NCBI RefSeq assembly: GCF_014297595.2
Contig: NZ_CP060414.2
Location: 2,604,001 to 2,668,000 of the forward strand
Length of the DNA stretch: 64,000 bases
DNA from: Neisseria musculi
GTDB lineage: Bacteria; Pseudomonadota; Gammaproteobacteria; Burkholderiales; Neisseriaceae
Direction: 5' to 3'
A program made the translations under genes and the position numbers. The notes under the pieces were generated by a model. That model saw nothing but the letters and a program-made list of their open reading frames with translations, made no database searches and was not told where the DNA came from. Each line of letters begins with the position of its first letter. Positions within the stretch are counted from its first letter, which is position 1. Positions 26,976 to 40,220 of the stretch are shown piece after piece.

Positions 26976-27824
26976 TTATCTGCCGCGCCGGTGTTGCTGC
27001 AAACGGCGCACCAGCATCAGTTTGAGCCGCAGTTTTACATCGTAGCCTATCGAGCCGAACCCCAGCACAAACAATACTGCCGACACCGGCAGGGCGAAAT
27101 AGTGGCCGACACTGTGATAACCCCATGCGCCGATCAGCCCGCCGGCCAAAAAGGCGGCCAGCAGCCCGGCCAGCAGTTTGGCTTTGGGTTTGTTGGTGTG
27201 GATATGCGGCAGTTTGGGGTTGTTGCTGCGGTTGTAATACAGCATTTTGGAAATTTCTATGCCCAAATCGGTTGCCGTGCCCGTCATGTGGGTTGAGCGG
27301 ATGGAGCCGCCCGACAACACCGTTATCACGGTATTGTGCATACCCATGATAAAACACAGCAGCAGCATGGCGGCAACGGGCAGGCTGCCGCTGTGCCAGT
27401 CGGCCACAATGGCGCCCACGGCGCCGAACAGCAGCAGATACACCGCTTCCAGCCACATCGAAAAGCCGAAGCCGCCGCGGAAACGCTGTCGCTTCGCCCA
27501 CAGAATCACCCAGCTCGAATGCGCCGCCCCGCTAATAAAAAACACCATGCCGGCAAGGGCGGTGAGTGCCAAACGCCATTCGCCCAAATACGCCATGTCG
27601 GCTGCGTGGGACATTTCGCCGGTAACGTGCGAGGTGTAGCGTGCTACCGCAAAAAAGCCGCCTGCATTGATTGCGCCGGCCAGCAGCGCCATCAGATAGC
27701 CCAGCAGGCGGAAACGTGCATCGCTGATATTGTGTTCGTGCAGATAAGGTTTGTCGGCCTGCCAAAACGGCGGCGTGTGTTTGCGGCGCGGATAAGGTGT
27801 GGGGCGGGGGTGTCGGGTTTCCAT
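26976..27824 (-). CDS. YoaK/DUF1275 family membrane protein
   Basis: 282 aa with about six hydrophobic segments. The DUF1275 hallmarks are LLGYLMALLAGAINAGGFFAV near residue 40, YTSHVTGEMSHAAD near 65, and the central LLLCFIMGMHNTVITVLSGGSIRSTHMTGTATDLG near 160. The function of the family is unknown, perhaps a transporter. A Pro/Arg-rich N-terminal tail of about 35 residues is cytoplasmic. The next gene upstream on the strand is pgi, 126 bp away, separated by an inverted DUS pair. Confidence 0.88.
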   Translation of the reverse strand: METRHPRPTPYPRRKHTPPFWQADKPYLHEHNISDARFRLLGYLMALLAGAINAGGFFAVARYTSHVTGEMSHAADMAYLGEWRLALTALAGMVFFISGAAHSSWVILWAKRQRFRGGFGFSMWLEAVYLLLFGAVGAIVADWHSGSLPVAAMLLLCFIMGMHNTVITVLSGGSIRSTHMTGTATDLGIEISKMLYYNRSNNPKLPHIHTNKPKAKLLAGLLAAFLAGGLIGAWGYHSVGHYFALPVSAVLFVLGFGSIGYDVKLRLKLMLVRRLQQHRRGR

Positions 27825-27858
27825 GATGCGGTGTGCGGGCGGAGAGGGTATTGTACAA

Positions 27859-27891
27859 GGCCGTCTGAAAGATAAATGCGTTCAGACGGCC
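27859..27891 (-). terminator. Inverted DUS pair between pgi and the YoaK-family gene
   Basis: AGGCCGTCTGAA, 9-nt loop, TTCAGACGGCC. It lies about 60 bp past the pgi stop. Confidence 0.6.
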
Positions 27892-27949
27892 CGAGTATAT
27901 TGTATTGCATAACGGTTGCTGAAAAACTTCAGCCTGCCGGAAAAGCAGC

Positions 27950-29581
27950 TTAAGGGTTGCAGCGGCGGTAAAACGCAATCAGCCCGTTGGTGGAGGAATC
28001 GTGGTGCAGCTCTTGCGCCAAGGCAAGCTCGGGCTCGATGTTTTTCGCCAGCGCCTTGCCGTATTCCACGCCCCATTGATCGAATGAGTTGATGCCCCAC
28101 ACCACGCCTTGGGTAAAGATTTTGTGTTCATACATCGCAATCAGCATACCGAGGCGGAAGGGGTCGAGCGTTTCAAGCAGAATGCTGTTGCTGGGGCGGT
28201 TGCCGGGAAATTCTTTGTGTGCCGCCAGGCTGCTGCGCTCGGGTTCGGGCAGGTGGAGCAGTTCGGCAAGGGCTTCGTGTTGCGTTTTGCCGCGCATCAG
28301 GGCTTCGGTTTGGGCGAAGGCATTGGCAACGGTGAAACGGTGCTGGCGGCCGATTTTGTAGGGGGTGCGCATCGACACGATGAAATCGGCGGGAACCAGC
28401 CGTGTGCCCTGGTGCAGCAATTGGAAGAAAGCGTGTTGGCAGTTTACGCCTTCTTCGCCGAACACGATGCCGCCGGTGTGATGTTCCACTTTGCCGCCGT
28501 GCAGGGTGCGGTGTTTGCCGTTGCTTTCCATATCGAGTTGCTGCAGATAGCCGGGCAGGCGGCGCAGGTTGTGGCTGTAGGGAACAACGGCCTGGCCGTG
28601 CGCGCCGCAGAAATTGCTGTACCAAATGCCGATTAAGGCCAGCAGGGCGGGAATATTGTGCCGCAGCGGCGTGTGGAAGAAATGCTCGTCCATGGCGTGT
28701 GCGCCGCTGAGAAATTTGCGGAAGTGGGTGCCGCCCACGGCCACCATTACGGGCAGGCCGATGGCCGACCACACAGAATAGCGGCCGCCTACCCAGTCAA
28801 ACATGGCAAACACGTTGTCGGGCGGAATACCGAAGTTGTGCGCGGCTTCCACATTGCTGGAAATGGCGGCAAAGTGTCGGGCGATGTCGGCTTCGCGCAG
28901 GCCGCCATCGCGGAACCATGCGCGGGCGGCATGGGCATTGAGCAGGGTTTCGGGGGTGCCGAACGATTTGCTGGCCAAGCAGAAAACAGTGGTTTCGGCA
29001 TGGAGCGGGGCAAGTATTTGAGCGATGTTGGCATCATCGGAGTTGGATACAAAATGCACGCGCACGTTTTTGTGAAAAGGCTGCAAAGCCTGCACGGCCA
29101 GTTGCGGGCCCAAATCGGAGCCGCCGATGCCGATGTGTACAAAATCGGTGATGCGCTTGCCGGTGGCGCCGGTGTGCACGCCGTTAATCAGGCTTTCGGC
29201 AAAGGCCAGCGCGCGGTCGAGCTCGCGGTGTATGGTGGGGATGACGTTTTCGCCGTCCACCCGCACGGGGTCGGCATCGGCAGGCAGCCGCAGGGCGGTG
29301 TGCAGCACGGCGCGTTTTTCGCTGATGTTGATTTTGCCGCCGTGGCGCATGGCTTCGGCCTGCTGCGGCAGGCCGGTAGTTTCGGCCAGTTTGCAGAGCA
29401 GGTTCAGGGTTTCTTCGCTGATGCGGTTTTTGCTGTAGTCAAACAGAAGGCCGTGCAGGGTTTCGTGCATGGAGTCGAAACGCTGCGGGTCGGCAGCAAA
29501 CAGGTCGCGCATATGGGTGCCGGCCATGTCGGCGCAGTGTGCCTGCAGATTTTGCCAGGCGGCAGACTGGGTTATGTTCAT
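27950..29581 (-). CDS. pgi: Glucose-6-phosphate isomerase
   Basis: Interconverts glucose-6-P and fructose-6-P. 543 aa from ATG 29581 (MNITQSAAW) with AGGAAC upstream; the longer frame (to 29674) runs through a DUS. Signature blocks: HIGIGGSDLGPQLA near residue 145, SKSFGTPETL near 210, and the C-terminal GINSFDQWGVEYGK. Catalytic Glu/His/Lys regions (GVNCQHAFFQLLHQGT) are present. It is transcribed away from the LacI-family regulator; a LacI-type palindrome lies in the shared upstream region, so sugar-responsive control is plausible. Confidence 0.97.
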   Translation of the reverse strand: MNITQSAAWQNLQAHCADMAGTHMRDLFAADPQRFDSMHETLHGLLFDYSKNRISEETLNLLCKLAETTGLPQQAEAMRHGGKINISEKRAVLHTALRLPADADPVRVDGENVIPTIHRELDRALAFAESLINGVHTGATGKRITDFVHIGIGGSDLGPQLAVQALQPFHKNVRVHFVSNSDDANIAQILAPLHAETTVFCLASKSFGTPETLLNAHAARAWFRDGGLREADIARHFAAISSNVEAAHNFGIPPDNVFAMFDWVGGRYSVWSAIGLPVMVAVGGTHFRKFLSGAHAMDEHFFHTPLRHNIPALLALIGIWYSNFCGAHGQAVVPYSHNLRRLPGYLQQLDMESNGKHRTLHGGKVEHHTGGIVFGEEGVNCQHAFFQLLHQGTRLVPADFIVSMRTPYKIGRQHRFTVANAFAQTEALMRGKTQHEALAELLHLPEPERSSLAAHKEFPGNRPSNSILLETLDPFRLGMLIAMYEHKIFTQGVVWGINSFDQWGVEYGKALAKNIEPELALAQELHHDSSTNGLIAFYRRCNP

Positions 29582-30029
29582 TGTTGTTCCTTTGCGGCTG
29601 GGCTTTGCTGCCCGGACAGGCCGTCTGAAAGCGGGCTTGTAAAAAATACAGTATAGCGGAGAGTCTGTTTTCAAAACAAGGGATTAAATTTGGCAAAGTG
29701 TGGGAATTCAAACATTGCAGGCAGCGGGCGGCCGTCTGAAAGTTTCCTGACGCTGCGCGCGTTGCCGAGGGGCGGCAATGGGCCTGCATCGGAAAGTGCA
29801 TCGCCCGGTTAAATAAATTTAACACCAACAACCTGTTGTTGCTGAAAACGGTTGCAGTTGTGCGGAAAAATGAAAAGATAGATTGATTTTGCTCAATTTT
29901 GCGTATAAAAAACGGTATGACACCGATGTCATCTGTGATATGCTTTGAGCCAGCCAAGCAAAACAGCGGATATTTTTATTTTTAAAGGATTCGGTAAAAA
30001 GGTTAAAGGTTTTAGAGGAAGCGGCAGAT
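29582..30029. other. Divergent regulatory region, pgi and lacI-type gene
   Basis: No gene. It contains DUS near 29620 and 29731, a LacI-type operator candidate at 29843-29856, and an AT-rich promoter-like stretch near 29880-29915 (TATAAA at 29904). Confidence 0.5.
29843..29856. promoter_or_regulatory. Candidate LacI-family operator
   Basis: TGAAAACGGTTGCA fits the LacI/GalR-family pattern TGNAANCGNTTNCA exactly, with a central CG. It lies between divergent pgi and the LacI-family gene, 187 bp before the regulator ATG. No second perfect copy was seen before the MFS gene. Confidence 0.45.
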
Positions 30030-31082
30030 ATGGCCACGATTTATGATGTTGCCGGGCTGGCGGGGGTGTCGCCCAAAACGGTCAGTCGCGTTTTAAACCG
30101 TGATGCGCCGGTGAGCGCGAAAACGCGTGCCGCCGTGGAGGCGGCGATAGCCCAACTGGGCTATATTCCTTCTTCGGCCGCGCGCATTATGCGCTCCAAC
30201 CGCTCGGGGCTGGTGGGGGTGATTACCGGTGCGATTTCACGCAGCTACGACCGCTACAGCGGCGGCGGCCTGCCCGATATGTTTTTGGTGCAGGGCATAC
30301 AGCGCACCATGGCCGAGGCGGGTAAAACCGTGATGATTGCCGACACCGGCAACCGTTTCGGGCAGGCCGAGGCTCTGATACGCACTTTTTTGGAGCACCG
30401 CGCCGAGGGTATTCTGTATGTGGCCGAGTTCCACCAAGAGGTGAATATGCCCGGGCTGAAGCCCGATTGCCCGCTGGTGTTGGTAAACTGTTTCGACAGG
30501 CAGGACACGCCGGCAGTGCTGCCCGATGATGCCCGGGGGCAATACGGCTTGGTGAAGCAGATTATTGCTTCGGGACACCGCCGCATTGCTTATCTGAGCC
30601 TGCAGCCGCAGGTGATTGCCAGCAAACTGCGCCGTGCGGGCTACCGCCGTGCGCTGGAAGAAGCGGGCATCGCTTATGATGCGGCATTGGATTTGGCGGG
30701 CTATCCGGATTACACCAACCGCAGCGAATCGCTGTTGGCGGCGGTGGAGAAACTGCTGAGGCTTCCCGATCCGCCTACGGTGCTGTGTTGCGGCAACGAT
30801 GAGATGGCGGTGAGGCTGTACGGCATTTTGCGTTCGCGCGGTATCAAGGTGCCCGAAGAGATGTCGGTGGCAGGCTATGACGACCACCGCTCGATTGCCG
30901 AAACGCTGTTTCCGCCGCTCACTACCGCAGATCTGCCTTATACCGCAATGGGGGAGCGGGCCGCGCAAATGCTGCTCGATGCCGTAGCGGGCAAGGCTTT
31001 GCCGCCGCAGCCGGTTGTGGTGGGTGCCGGCACGGTGTGGCGGCAGTCGGTGATCAAACCCCGGGCAGGCAGAGTCGGATAA
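30030..31082 (+). CDS. LacI-family transcriptional regulator
   Basis: 350 aa. N-terminal helix-turn-helix TIYDVAGLAGVSPKTVSRVLN (residues 3-23), hinge helix SSAARIMRSNRS, then a periplasmic-binding-protein-like sensor domain from about residue 60 (GLVGVITGAI.. to the C-terminal DLPYTAMGERAAQMLLD). It probably represses the adjacent MFS sugar transporter and perhaps the divergent pgi, with a sugar as effector. The order regulator-transporter with pgi opposite recalls maltose-utilisation loci of Neisseria, but maltose phosphorylase and beta-phosphoglucomutase genes are not in this window. Confidence 0.93.
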   Translation: MATIYDVAGLAGVSPKTVSRVLNRDAPVSAKTRAAVEAAIAQLGYIPSSAARIMRSNRSGLVGVITGAISRSYDRYSGGGLPDMFLVQGIQRTMAEAGKTVMIADTGNRFGQAEALIRTFLEHRAEGILYVAEFHQEVNMPGLKPDCPLVLVNCFDRQDTPAVLPDDARGQYGLVKQIIASGHRRIAYLSLQPQVIASKLRRAGYRRALEEAGIAYDAALDLAGYPDYTNRSESLLAAVEKLLRLPDPPTVLCCGNDEMAVRLYGILRSRGIKVPEEMSVAGYDDHRSIAETLFPPLTTADLPYTAMGERAAQMLLDAVAGKALPPQPVVVGAGTVWRQSVIKPRAGRVG

Positions 31083-31517
31083 GGCCGGGTGTTGAGGCCG
31101 TCTGAAAAACGGCAGGCCGGCAAATAAAGTAGAACCGAATATCTGCAAAAATATTATTGGAAACCCTAATAAATAGGGAGAAATATTTTTATGGCGGATT
31201 TGCCTGACTGTGCTTTGATCTTGGTGCGCGTTGCCGTCAGGTTTGCCGCAGGGCGTGGAAAATGCGCTGATCCGCTTTCTGCCGCCACACCGGCAGAAAG
31301 CAGTGTTCAAGCATGGCCGCAGTTGCCGTTGCCGGCAGCCGCGATGCTTTGAAACCATCATTCACAATAAGAATCGGAGCCGGGCCGTCTGAAACCGCAT
31401 CATGGTGGATTGGGCGGGCAGCAGGGGCGATACCGGCAACCGCAACAAGGATTTGCTTTCACCACACACGCACGGGACAAACTTTCTCAGGTTTTCAATC
31501 AAAAGGAGTCTTCAGTT
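31083..31517. other. Intergenic between LacI-type gene and MFS gene
   Basis: No gene seen. It contains DUS near 31099 and 31384 and the AT-rich stem-loop at 31147-31190. Confidence 0.5.
31147..31190. terminator. AT-rich two-tier stem-loop, possible terminator of the lacI-type gene
   Basis: The outer arms AAAAATATT / AATATTTTT are perfectly complementary. Inside is CCCTA-ATAAA-TAGGG. The run of Ts on the right arm fits a weak terminator, but a regulatory role is equally possible. Confidence 0.4.
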
Positions 31518-32843
31518 ATGAGAATAGACCACCGTGTAGCCATGACGCTGCGCCAGATTGTGTTGATGAATTTCGGTTTTTTCGGCATTCAATACAGCTT
31601 CGGTTTGCAGCAGACGGCCATTAATCCGATTTTCAGCTTTCTTCAGGCCGACCCTGGCCAGCTGCCGCTTCTCAACATGGCAGGCCCCGTAACCGGCCTG
31701 CTGGTGCAGCCCCTTATCGGTGCGTTGAGCGACCGAACCTGGATAAACGGCTTGGGCCGCCGCCGCCCGTATTTCTTAATCGGCGCAGTCGGTTGCAGTA
31801 TCTGCCTGTTTTTCTATCCCCACGTTACCGCGCTGTGGATGGCTGTGTTGATGTTGTGGCTGCTCGATATCAGCAACAATACTGCGATGGAACCCTACCG
31901 CGCGTTTATCGCCGACAAGCTGCCCGACAACCAGCAGCCTACCGGCTTTCTGATGCAGTCGGTGTTTACCGGTTTGGGCATCACGCTGGCCAATGTGTCG
32001 CTGTATTTCTTCCAGCAATGGATTACCGGCACTTCCGAATCCGGCATTCCCTACTGGGTGTACGGCTCGTTTTATATCGGTGCCGTCTGCTCCATCGGCT
32101 CGGTGTTGATTTCGGTGTTTTCCACCCCCGAAAACCGCCCCAGTGATGCAGAATTGGCAGAAATGCGCGCCAAACCGCGCGGTTTGATTCCTGCCGTTAA
32201 AGAAATCGCATCGGCCATTAAGGATATGCCCAAACCCCTGTGGCAGCTGGCTTTGGTTTATCTGTTTCAATGGTATGCCATGTTTATCTATTGGCAATAC
32301 GTTACGCTGAGCATTGCAAAATCGGTGTGGGGCGCCACCCAGGCCGACAAGCAGGGCTTCGAGCAGGCTGTAGGTTGGACGGGTTTGGTAAACGGCTGGT
32401 ATAACATTGTTACCTTTATTTCTGCCTTCGGCCTGATGGCTTTGGCCAGAAAATACAGCGCCAAGCAGGTTCATGCCCTGTGTTTGATTATGGCGGCCGT
32501 TGCCTTGCTGATTTTCCCGCACATCACCAATAAATACCTGCTGTTCCTGCCGATGATAGGCTTCGGTATCGCTTGGGCTTCGATTATGGGCGTACCGTTT
32601 TTGATTGCCGTGGCCGAAGTGCCGAAAGAGCGTTACGGCGTGTATATGGGCATCATCAATATGATGATTGTGATTCCGATGCTGATCGAAACCGTTACTT
32701 TCGGCCCGGTTTTCAATCATGTGTTGGGGGCCAACCCCACTAATGCGATGATGTGCGCCGGCGTGTTGCTGGGCTTGGCGGCGTTCTTCACTTTGAGGGT
32801 TAACACCAAACAACGCCCCGCTGAGTCGTCTATGATCGACTGA
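31518..32843 (+). CDS. MFS sugar transporter (maltose/sucrose type)
   Basis: 441 aa with about twelve membrane segments. ATG 31518 has AAGGAG 10 nt upstream; the longer frame from 31410 is rejected. [21 protein letters not shown] at the N-terminus, [22 protein letters not shown] (loop 2-3 MFS motif) and a W-rich middle ([11 protein letters not shown]) recall the GPH/SLC45-like sugar:H+ symporters, including the Neisseria maltose transporter. Substrate is inferred from the LacI neighbour only. It ends 44 bp before a strong nested terminator. Confidence 0.87.
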   Translation: MRIDHRVAMTLRQIVLMNFGFFGIQYSFGLQQTAINPIFSFLQADPGQLPLLNMAGPVTGLLVQPLIGALSDRTWINGLGRRRPYFLIGAVGCSICLFFYPHVTALWMAVLMLWLLDISNNTAMEPYRAFIADKLPDNQQPTGFLMQSVFTGLGITLANVSLYFFQQWITGTSESGIPYWVYGSFYIGAVCSIGSVLISVFSTPENRPSDAELAEMRAKPRGLIPAVKEIASAIKDMPKPLWQLALVYLFQWYAMFIYWQYVTLSIAKSVWGATQADKQGFEQAVGWTGLVNGWYNIVTFISAFGLMALARKYSAKQVHALCLIMAAVALLIFPHITNKYLLFLPMIGFGIAWASIMGVPFLIAVAEVPKERYGVYMGIINMMIVIPMLIETVTFGPVFNHVLGANPTNAMMCAGVLLGLAAFFTLRVNTKQRPAESSMID

Positions 32844-32886
32844 TTGCGGCAAAGTGCAAACCAGACAAGGCTTGCAGTATGCTTTG

Positions 32887-32955
32887 GGCCGTCTGAAAAA
32901 ACCTACCGCTATTTCTGCCTGAGTGGAAATGGCGGTAGGTTTTTTTCAGACGGCC
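32887..32955 (+). terminator. Nested terminator: inverted DUS pair enclosing a second hairpin
   Basis: The outer arms GGCCGTCTGAAAAAA / TTTTTTCAGACGGCC continue without a gap into ACCTACCGC.ATTTC / GAAAT.GCGGTAGGT. The total stem is about 29 bp with one mismatch and a 10-nt loop. Confidence 0.85.
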
Positions 32956-33073
32956 GTGGTGAGGAAGATTCGGGTGCTTTTTACTTTTTCATTTTGTATG
33001 AAGGCTTATTTTGGAAATTTTCAGGTTTCTCAAGCATGCGGGAAAGCACTGCAGTGCCCTGTATCGTGAATAT

Positions 33074-33153
33074 GCTTTAATTTCCGTTGCGGCTGTGTCT
33101 TGGCTGCAAAGATGATGATTTAAGCCAGTGAAGCGGCAACAGGCCCCGGCTCC
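33074..33153 (-). repeat. ~90-bp dispersed intergenic repeat (family R2), copy e (diverged)
   Basis: TGCTTTAATTTCCGTTGCGGC at one end, GAAGCGGCAACAGGCCCCGGCTCC at the other, on the plus strand. The middle is diverged. Confidence 0.5.
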
Positions 33154-33184
33154 GCACTATCCGCACTATCTGTATGAGTGGATC

Positions 33185-33285
33185 CAAATATGGTTTTTGG
33201 CATACTCAAAAATCATTAAATGGAGATTTCAGCAAAAAACAAAGGTTGAACGGTATAAATAAAGTGTAACAACCCGGTTTTTTCA
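33185..33285 (+). repeat. Dispersed repeat (family R3), copy 3, shorter
   Basis: ACTCAAAAATCATTA, then CAGCAAAAAACAAAGG, then TATAAATAAAGTGTAACAACCC, TTTTTTCAAC, in the same order as in the copies around orn. Confidence 0.5.
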
Positions 33286-33336
33286 ACAGCAGGGTTGTTT
33301 ATGTTTTTTATGCTGCGCGGGATGAATCCACGGCAT

Positions 33337-33370
33337 AAAAAAACCTGCTTCATTAACGAAGCAGGTTTTT
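33337..33370 (-). terminator. Rho-independent terminator of secA
   Basis: AAAAACCTGCTTC, 6-nt loop, GAAGCAGGTTTTT. It is about 40 bp after the secA stop and has no DUS. Confidence 0.9.
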
Positions 33371-33407
33371 CTTGGGCAGGCTTTTTTCTGCCTGGGTGTT
33401 CAACCGT

Positions 33408-36164
<2,757 letters not shown>

Positions 36165-36506
36165 GAAATTTCCTGTGGCGCAATGCGTTTGCGGCATTGA
36201 GGCTGAAACAGACGGGTCATAAAATTCAAACCCGAATTTTAACACAAGCCGTTTGGCAGGGTTGCAATGCCGTCTGAAATAACGGCAGTCCGGCCGAATT
36301 TCAACTTCTCTTTGGCTTTGCAGGCATTTTTGAGAAAACGTGTTATGGTTTTGCTGCCGCTTTTTTATGCCAAATTTTAGGGATATTATCGGCTATGTGT
36401 GAAAATTTCACTCTGAAGCGTTGGTTCGCGGCATAAAATGCTTCAGAATATACATGGCAGAAGATGTGTAACGGCCTTTGTTAAAACAACACTCAAGGTG
36501 GCGGTG
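36165..36506. other. Divergent upstream region of secA and dciA-like gene
   Basis: No gene. It carries the promoters of both. I see no DUS pair or strong regulatory palindrome. Confidence 0.45.
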
Positions 36507-36929
36507 ATGGATTTGAACCGGTTGTGCGGGCGCGATGTGCATTTGCTGGCGCTGTTGGAGCGTTCGCGGCAATGGCGCAGGCTGGACGCGCAAGTCAGGC
36601 AGATGATGCCTGCCAACCTGCGTGCGCATTTTCAGACGGCCTGTGTGGAAAACGGCGTATTGGTTCTGCTGGCCGACAACAATATGGTTTCTTCGCGCCT
36701 GCGCATGATTGCCCCAAGCCTGCTGCCGCGTTTGCAGACGCTGCACTCCGATATCGGCAGCGTGCGCGTGAAGGTTTTGCCCAAAACGCCGCCAACGCCT
36801 CGCACCAACGGCTTGAAGCTGAGTGCGGCCGCGCTGGAAAGTTTCAGGCATTGCGCAGGGCGGTTGCAGCACCACCCCGATTTGGCGCAGGCATTGCAGC
36901 GGCTGGCAGAAAAGCACGGCAAAGATTAA
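36507..36929 (+). CDS. DciA-like protein (DUF721)
   Basis: 140 aa from ATG 36507 (MDLNRLCGRD), chosen over 36438 because AAGGTGG lies upstream. The DUF721 region is residues 10-100, with LLALLERSRQWRRLDAQVRQ and ENGVLVLLADNNMVSSRLRM, then a Pro/Lys linker and a C-terminal helix. DciA proteins load the replicative helicase DnaB in bacteria that lack DnaC. The position beside secA is the usual one in gammaproteobacteria, although here it is divergent. A DUS pair terminator follows at 36949. Confidence 0.75.
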   Translation: MDLNRLCGRDVHLLALLERSRQWRRLDAQVRQMMPANLRAHFQTACVENGVLVLLADNNMVSSRLRMIAPSLLPRLQTLHSDIGSVRVKVLPKTPPTPRTNGLKLSAAALESFRHCAGRLQHHPDLAQALQRLAEKHGKD

Positions 36930-36948
36930 AAAGCTGAAAAATTTAACA

Positions 36949-36978
36949 AGGCCGTCTGAAAATATTTTCAGACGGCCT
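36949..36978 (+). terminator. Inverted DUS pair after dciA-like gene
   Basis: AGGCCGTCTGAAAA, 2-nt loop, TTTTCAGACGGCCT, 20 bp after the stop. Confidence 0.75.
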
Positions 36979-37078
36979 CCAACCTTTTACACACCATGCC
37001 GATAATGCTAACATCAAAAGCCGTTTCCCGGCCTTAGGCAAAGGCTGCAATCCGAGCAACCAAGAGGAGAAAAACATC

Positions 37079-38224
37079 ATGAACACCCTGCCGCACCCCG
37101 AAATCGATTCAGACGGCCTGTTGGAATATTCGGTGGTTTACACCGACCGTGCGCTCAATCATATGTCGCAGAAATTTCAGACGGCCATGCGCTATATTTC
37201 GGCCACGCTGAAAAAAGTATATGGCGCGCAATACGCAGCCGTGGTTCCCGGCAGCGGCACGGCGGGCATGGAAGCCGTGGCGCGCCAGCTCGCGCGGGGG
37301 GAGAAATGCCTGATTATACGCAACGGCTTTTTCAGCTACCGCTGGACGCAGATTCTCGAAAAAGGCGCGATTGCCGCCGAGAGCAAAGTATTGTCCGCCC
37401 GCAGCCCCAATGCCGCCCAAGCGCCGTTTGCGCCCGCGCCGGTTGAAGAAGTGTGCGCCGAAATCGCCGCCGGCAGCCCCGCCGTGGTGTTTGCGCCGCA
37501 TGTGGAAACCGCATCGGGCATCATGCTGCCCGATGACTATATCCGCCGGCTCTCCGAGGCGGTGCACGCCGTGGGCGGCCTGCTGGTGATTGACAGCATT
37601 GCTTCGGGCTGCATCTGGCTGGATATGGAAAAACTCGGTATCGATGTGTTGGTTTCCGCTCCGCAAAAAGGCTGGAGCGGCTCGCCCTGCTGCGGTTTGG
37701 TGATGCTGAATGAAGCCGCTTATCAAAAAGTGCAGCAAACCGAATCCGACAGCTTCGCGCTCGATTTGAAAAAATGGCTGCAAATCATGGCGGCATTTGA
37801 AAACGGCGGCCATGCCTACCATGCTACGCCGCCTACCGATGCGCTGATGAAGCTGCACGATGTGATGAAAGAAGCCGAAGCGGCGGGTTTCGGGCGTTTG
37901 CAGGCGGCGCAAACCGAGTTGGGCGCGAAAATCCGCGCGCTGTTGGCCGAGGCGGGCTATCCCAGTGTGGCTGCGGCAGGCTTTGAAGCTCCGGGCGTGG
38001 TGGTTTCCTATACCGACTGCCCCGATATTCAAAGCGGCAAAGCCTTTATTGAACAAGGTATGCAGATTGCCGCCGGCGTGCCGCTGCAATGCGGAGAGCC
38101 CGGCGGCTTCCAAACCTTCCGCCTCGGTCTGTTCGGCTTGGACAAACTGCAAAATATCGAGCGCACGGCGGCGGCGTTTGCGCGGGTGTTGGATAAGGTG
38201 CGGCCGGCGGGCGGGGCTGGGTGA
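37079..38224 (+). CDS. Class V aminotransferase (alanine-glyoxylate type)
   Basis: 381 aa PLP enzyme. Pyridoxal-binding Lys197 lies in SAPQKGWSG, and VVPGSGTAGMEAVARQL (about 55-72) binds the cofactor phosphate. HVETASGIMLPDDYI is the family's central loop. Sequence style fits the serine-pyruvate/alanine-glyoxylate aminotransferases. The preferred amino donor cannot be read from sequence. A strong GAGGAG lies 11 nt before the ATG. DUS occur inside the N-terminal codons (SDGLLEYS, FQTAMRY). Confidence 0.88.
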   Translation: MNTLPHPEIDSDGLLEYSVVYTDRALNHMSQKFQTAMRYISATLKKVYGAQYAAVVPGSGTAGMEAVARQLARGEKCLIIRNGFFSYRWTQILEKGAIAAESKVLSARSPNAAQAPFAPAPVEEVCAEIAAGSPAVVFAPHVETASGIMLPDDYIRRLSEAVHAVGGLLVIDSIASGCIWLDMEKLGIDVLVSAPQKGWSGSPCCGLVMLNEAAYQKVQQTESDSFALDLKKWLQIMAAFENGGHAYHATPPTDALMKLHDVMKEAEAAGFGRLQAAQTELGAKIRALLAEAGYPSVAAAGFEAPGVVVSYTDCPDIQSGKAFIEQGMQIAAGVPLQCGEPGGFQTFRLGLFGLDKLQNIERTAAAFARVLDKVRPAGGAG

Positions 38225-38621
38225 AGGGCGGCCGGCATCGTGAGCCCTTTTCCCGGTATCGGGCAGACGGTGTGCGGTTTTCAGCGGCAAACACAGCGGT
38301 ATTGGCGACCTCTTGTTCCTGTGCCGGTCAGGCAGGAATCAGGCCGTCTGAAACATTTTCAGAACATTCATGCTTTTTTTCCGGCTCCGGACGGGTTGGC
38401 TGTAGGGAGCCGGTTCTGCTGCCGCTTCGGCGGCTTGGCGAACCTTCTCTTCAGGCCGGGGGGGAGGGCGGGGCAGCAGCAATGCCCTAACGGAAATCAA
38501 GCGGGTTCGCCCAACGCTTGGCAGGGCGGCAGAAGGTGTACAATAACGCTTTTTTCAGACGGCCTGCCGTTTGCGACTGCCGCAGCCGTCTGAAACCGCT
38601 CAACCGCAAATGGAGATCTGA
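38225..38621. other. Intergenic between aminotransferase and panD
   Basis: No gene. It carries an R2 repeat copy (38407-38511) and DUS near 38341, 38554 and 38587. Confidence 0.55.
38407..38511 (+). repeat. ~90-bp dispersed intergenic repeat (family R2), copy c
   Basis: Starts GAGCCGGTTCTGCTGCCGC, then CTTCGGCGGCTTGG, and ends GGAAATCAAGCGGGTTCGC. It is one of the best-preserved copies, close to 48765-48856. Confidence 0.65.
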
Positions 38622-39907
<1,286 letters not shown>

Positions 39908-40220
39908 GCAGGACAACGCCGTTTGAATTTGAAAAGGCCGTCTGAAAAAGTTTTCAGACGGCCTTTGATAGCGGATTCATACATTTCCAACACAAGGCTG
40001 CAAAGGTGCGAACCATCAGTAAGTGAATCCGTGCAAAGCAATGCCGCATTGCCGCGCCCGCCGGGCCGTTGCCGCCTTGCTGTGCCGTCTGTTACTCCGC
40101 TGCCTTGCCCCGCTTTGTTTTGTTTTGTTTTGCCTTAACAGCATCAGGCGGAGACTTCCGCATATGCCCAGGCCGCCTGAACATTTTTCAGACGGCCTGT
40201 TTTTATTTCAAACCGAAAGG
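39908..40220. other. Convergent intergenic region, kdsA and guaA
   Basis: No gene. The kdsA terminator and one DUS near 40186 (TTTTCAGACGGCCT, just after the guaA stop) are all I can assign. Confidence 0.5.
39933..39966 (+). terminator. Inverted DUS pair after kdsA
   Basis: AAAGGCCGTCTGAAAA and its reverse complement around a 2-nt loop, 25 bp after the stop. Confidence 0.75.

Larger units (their letters stand above)
32844..33407. other. Intergenic between MFS gene and secA
   Basis: No gene. It holds the nested terminator, R2 copy e (33074-33153), an R3 copy (33185-33285) and the secA terminator. Confidence 0.6.
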
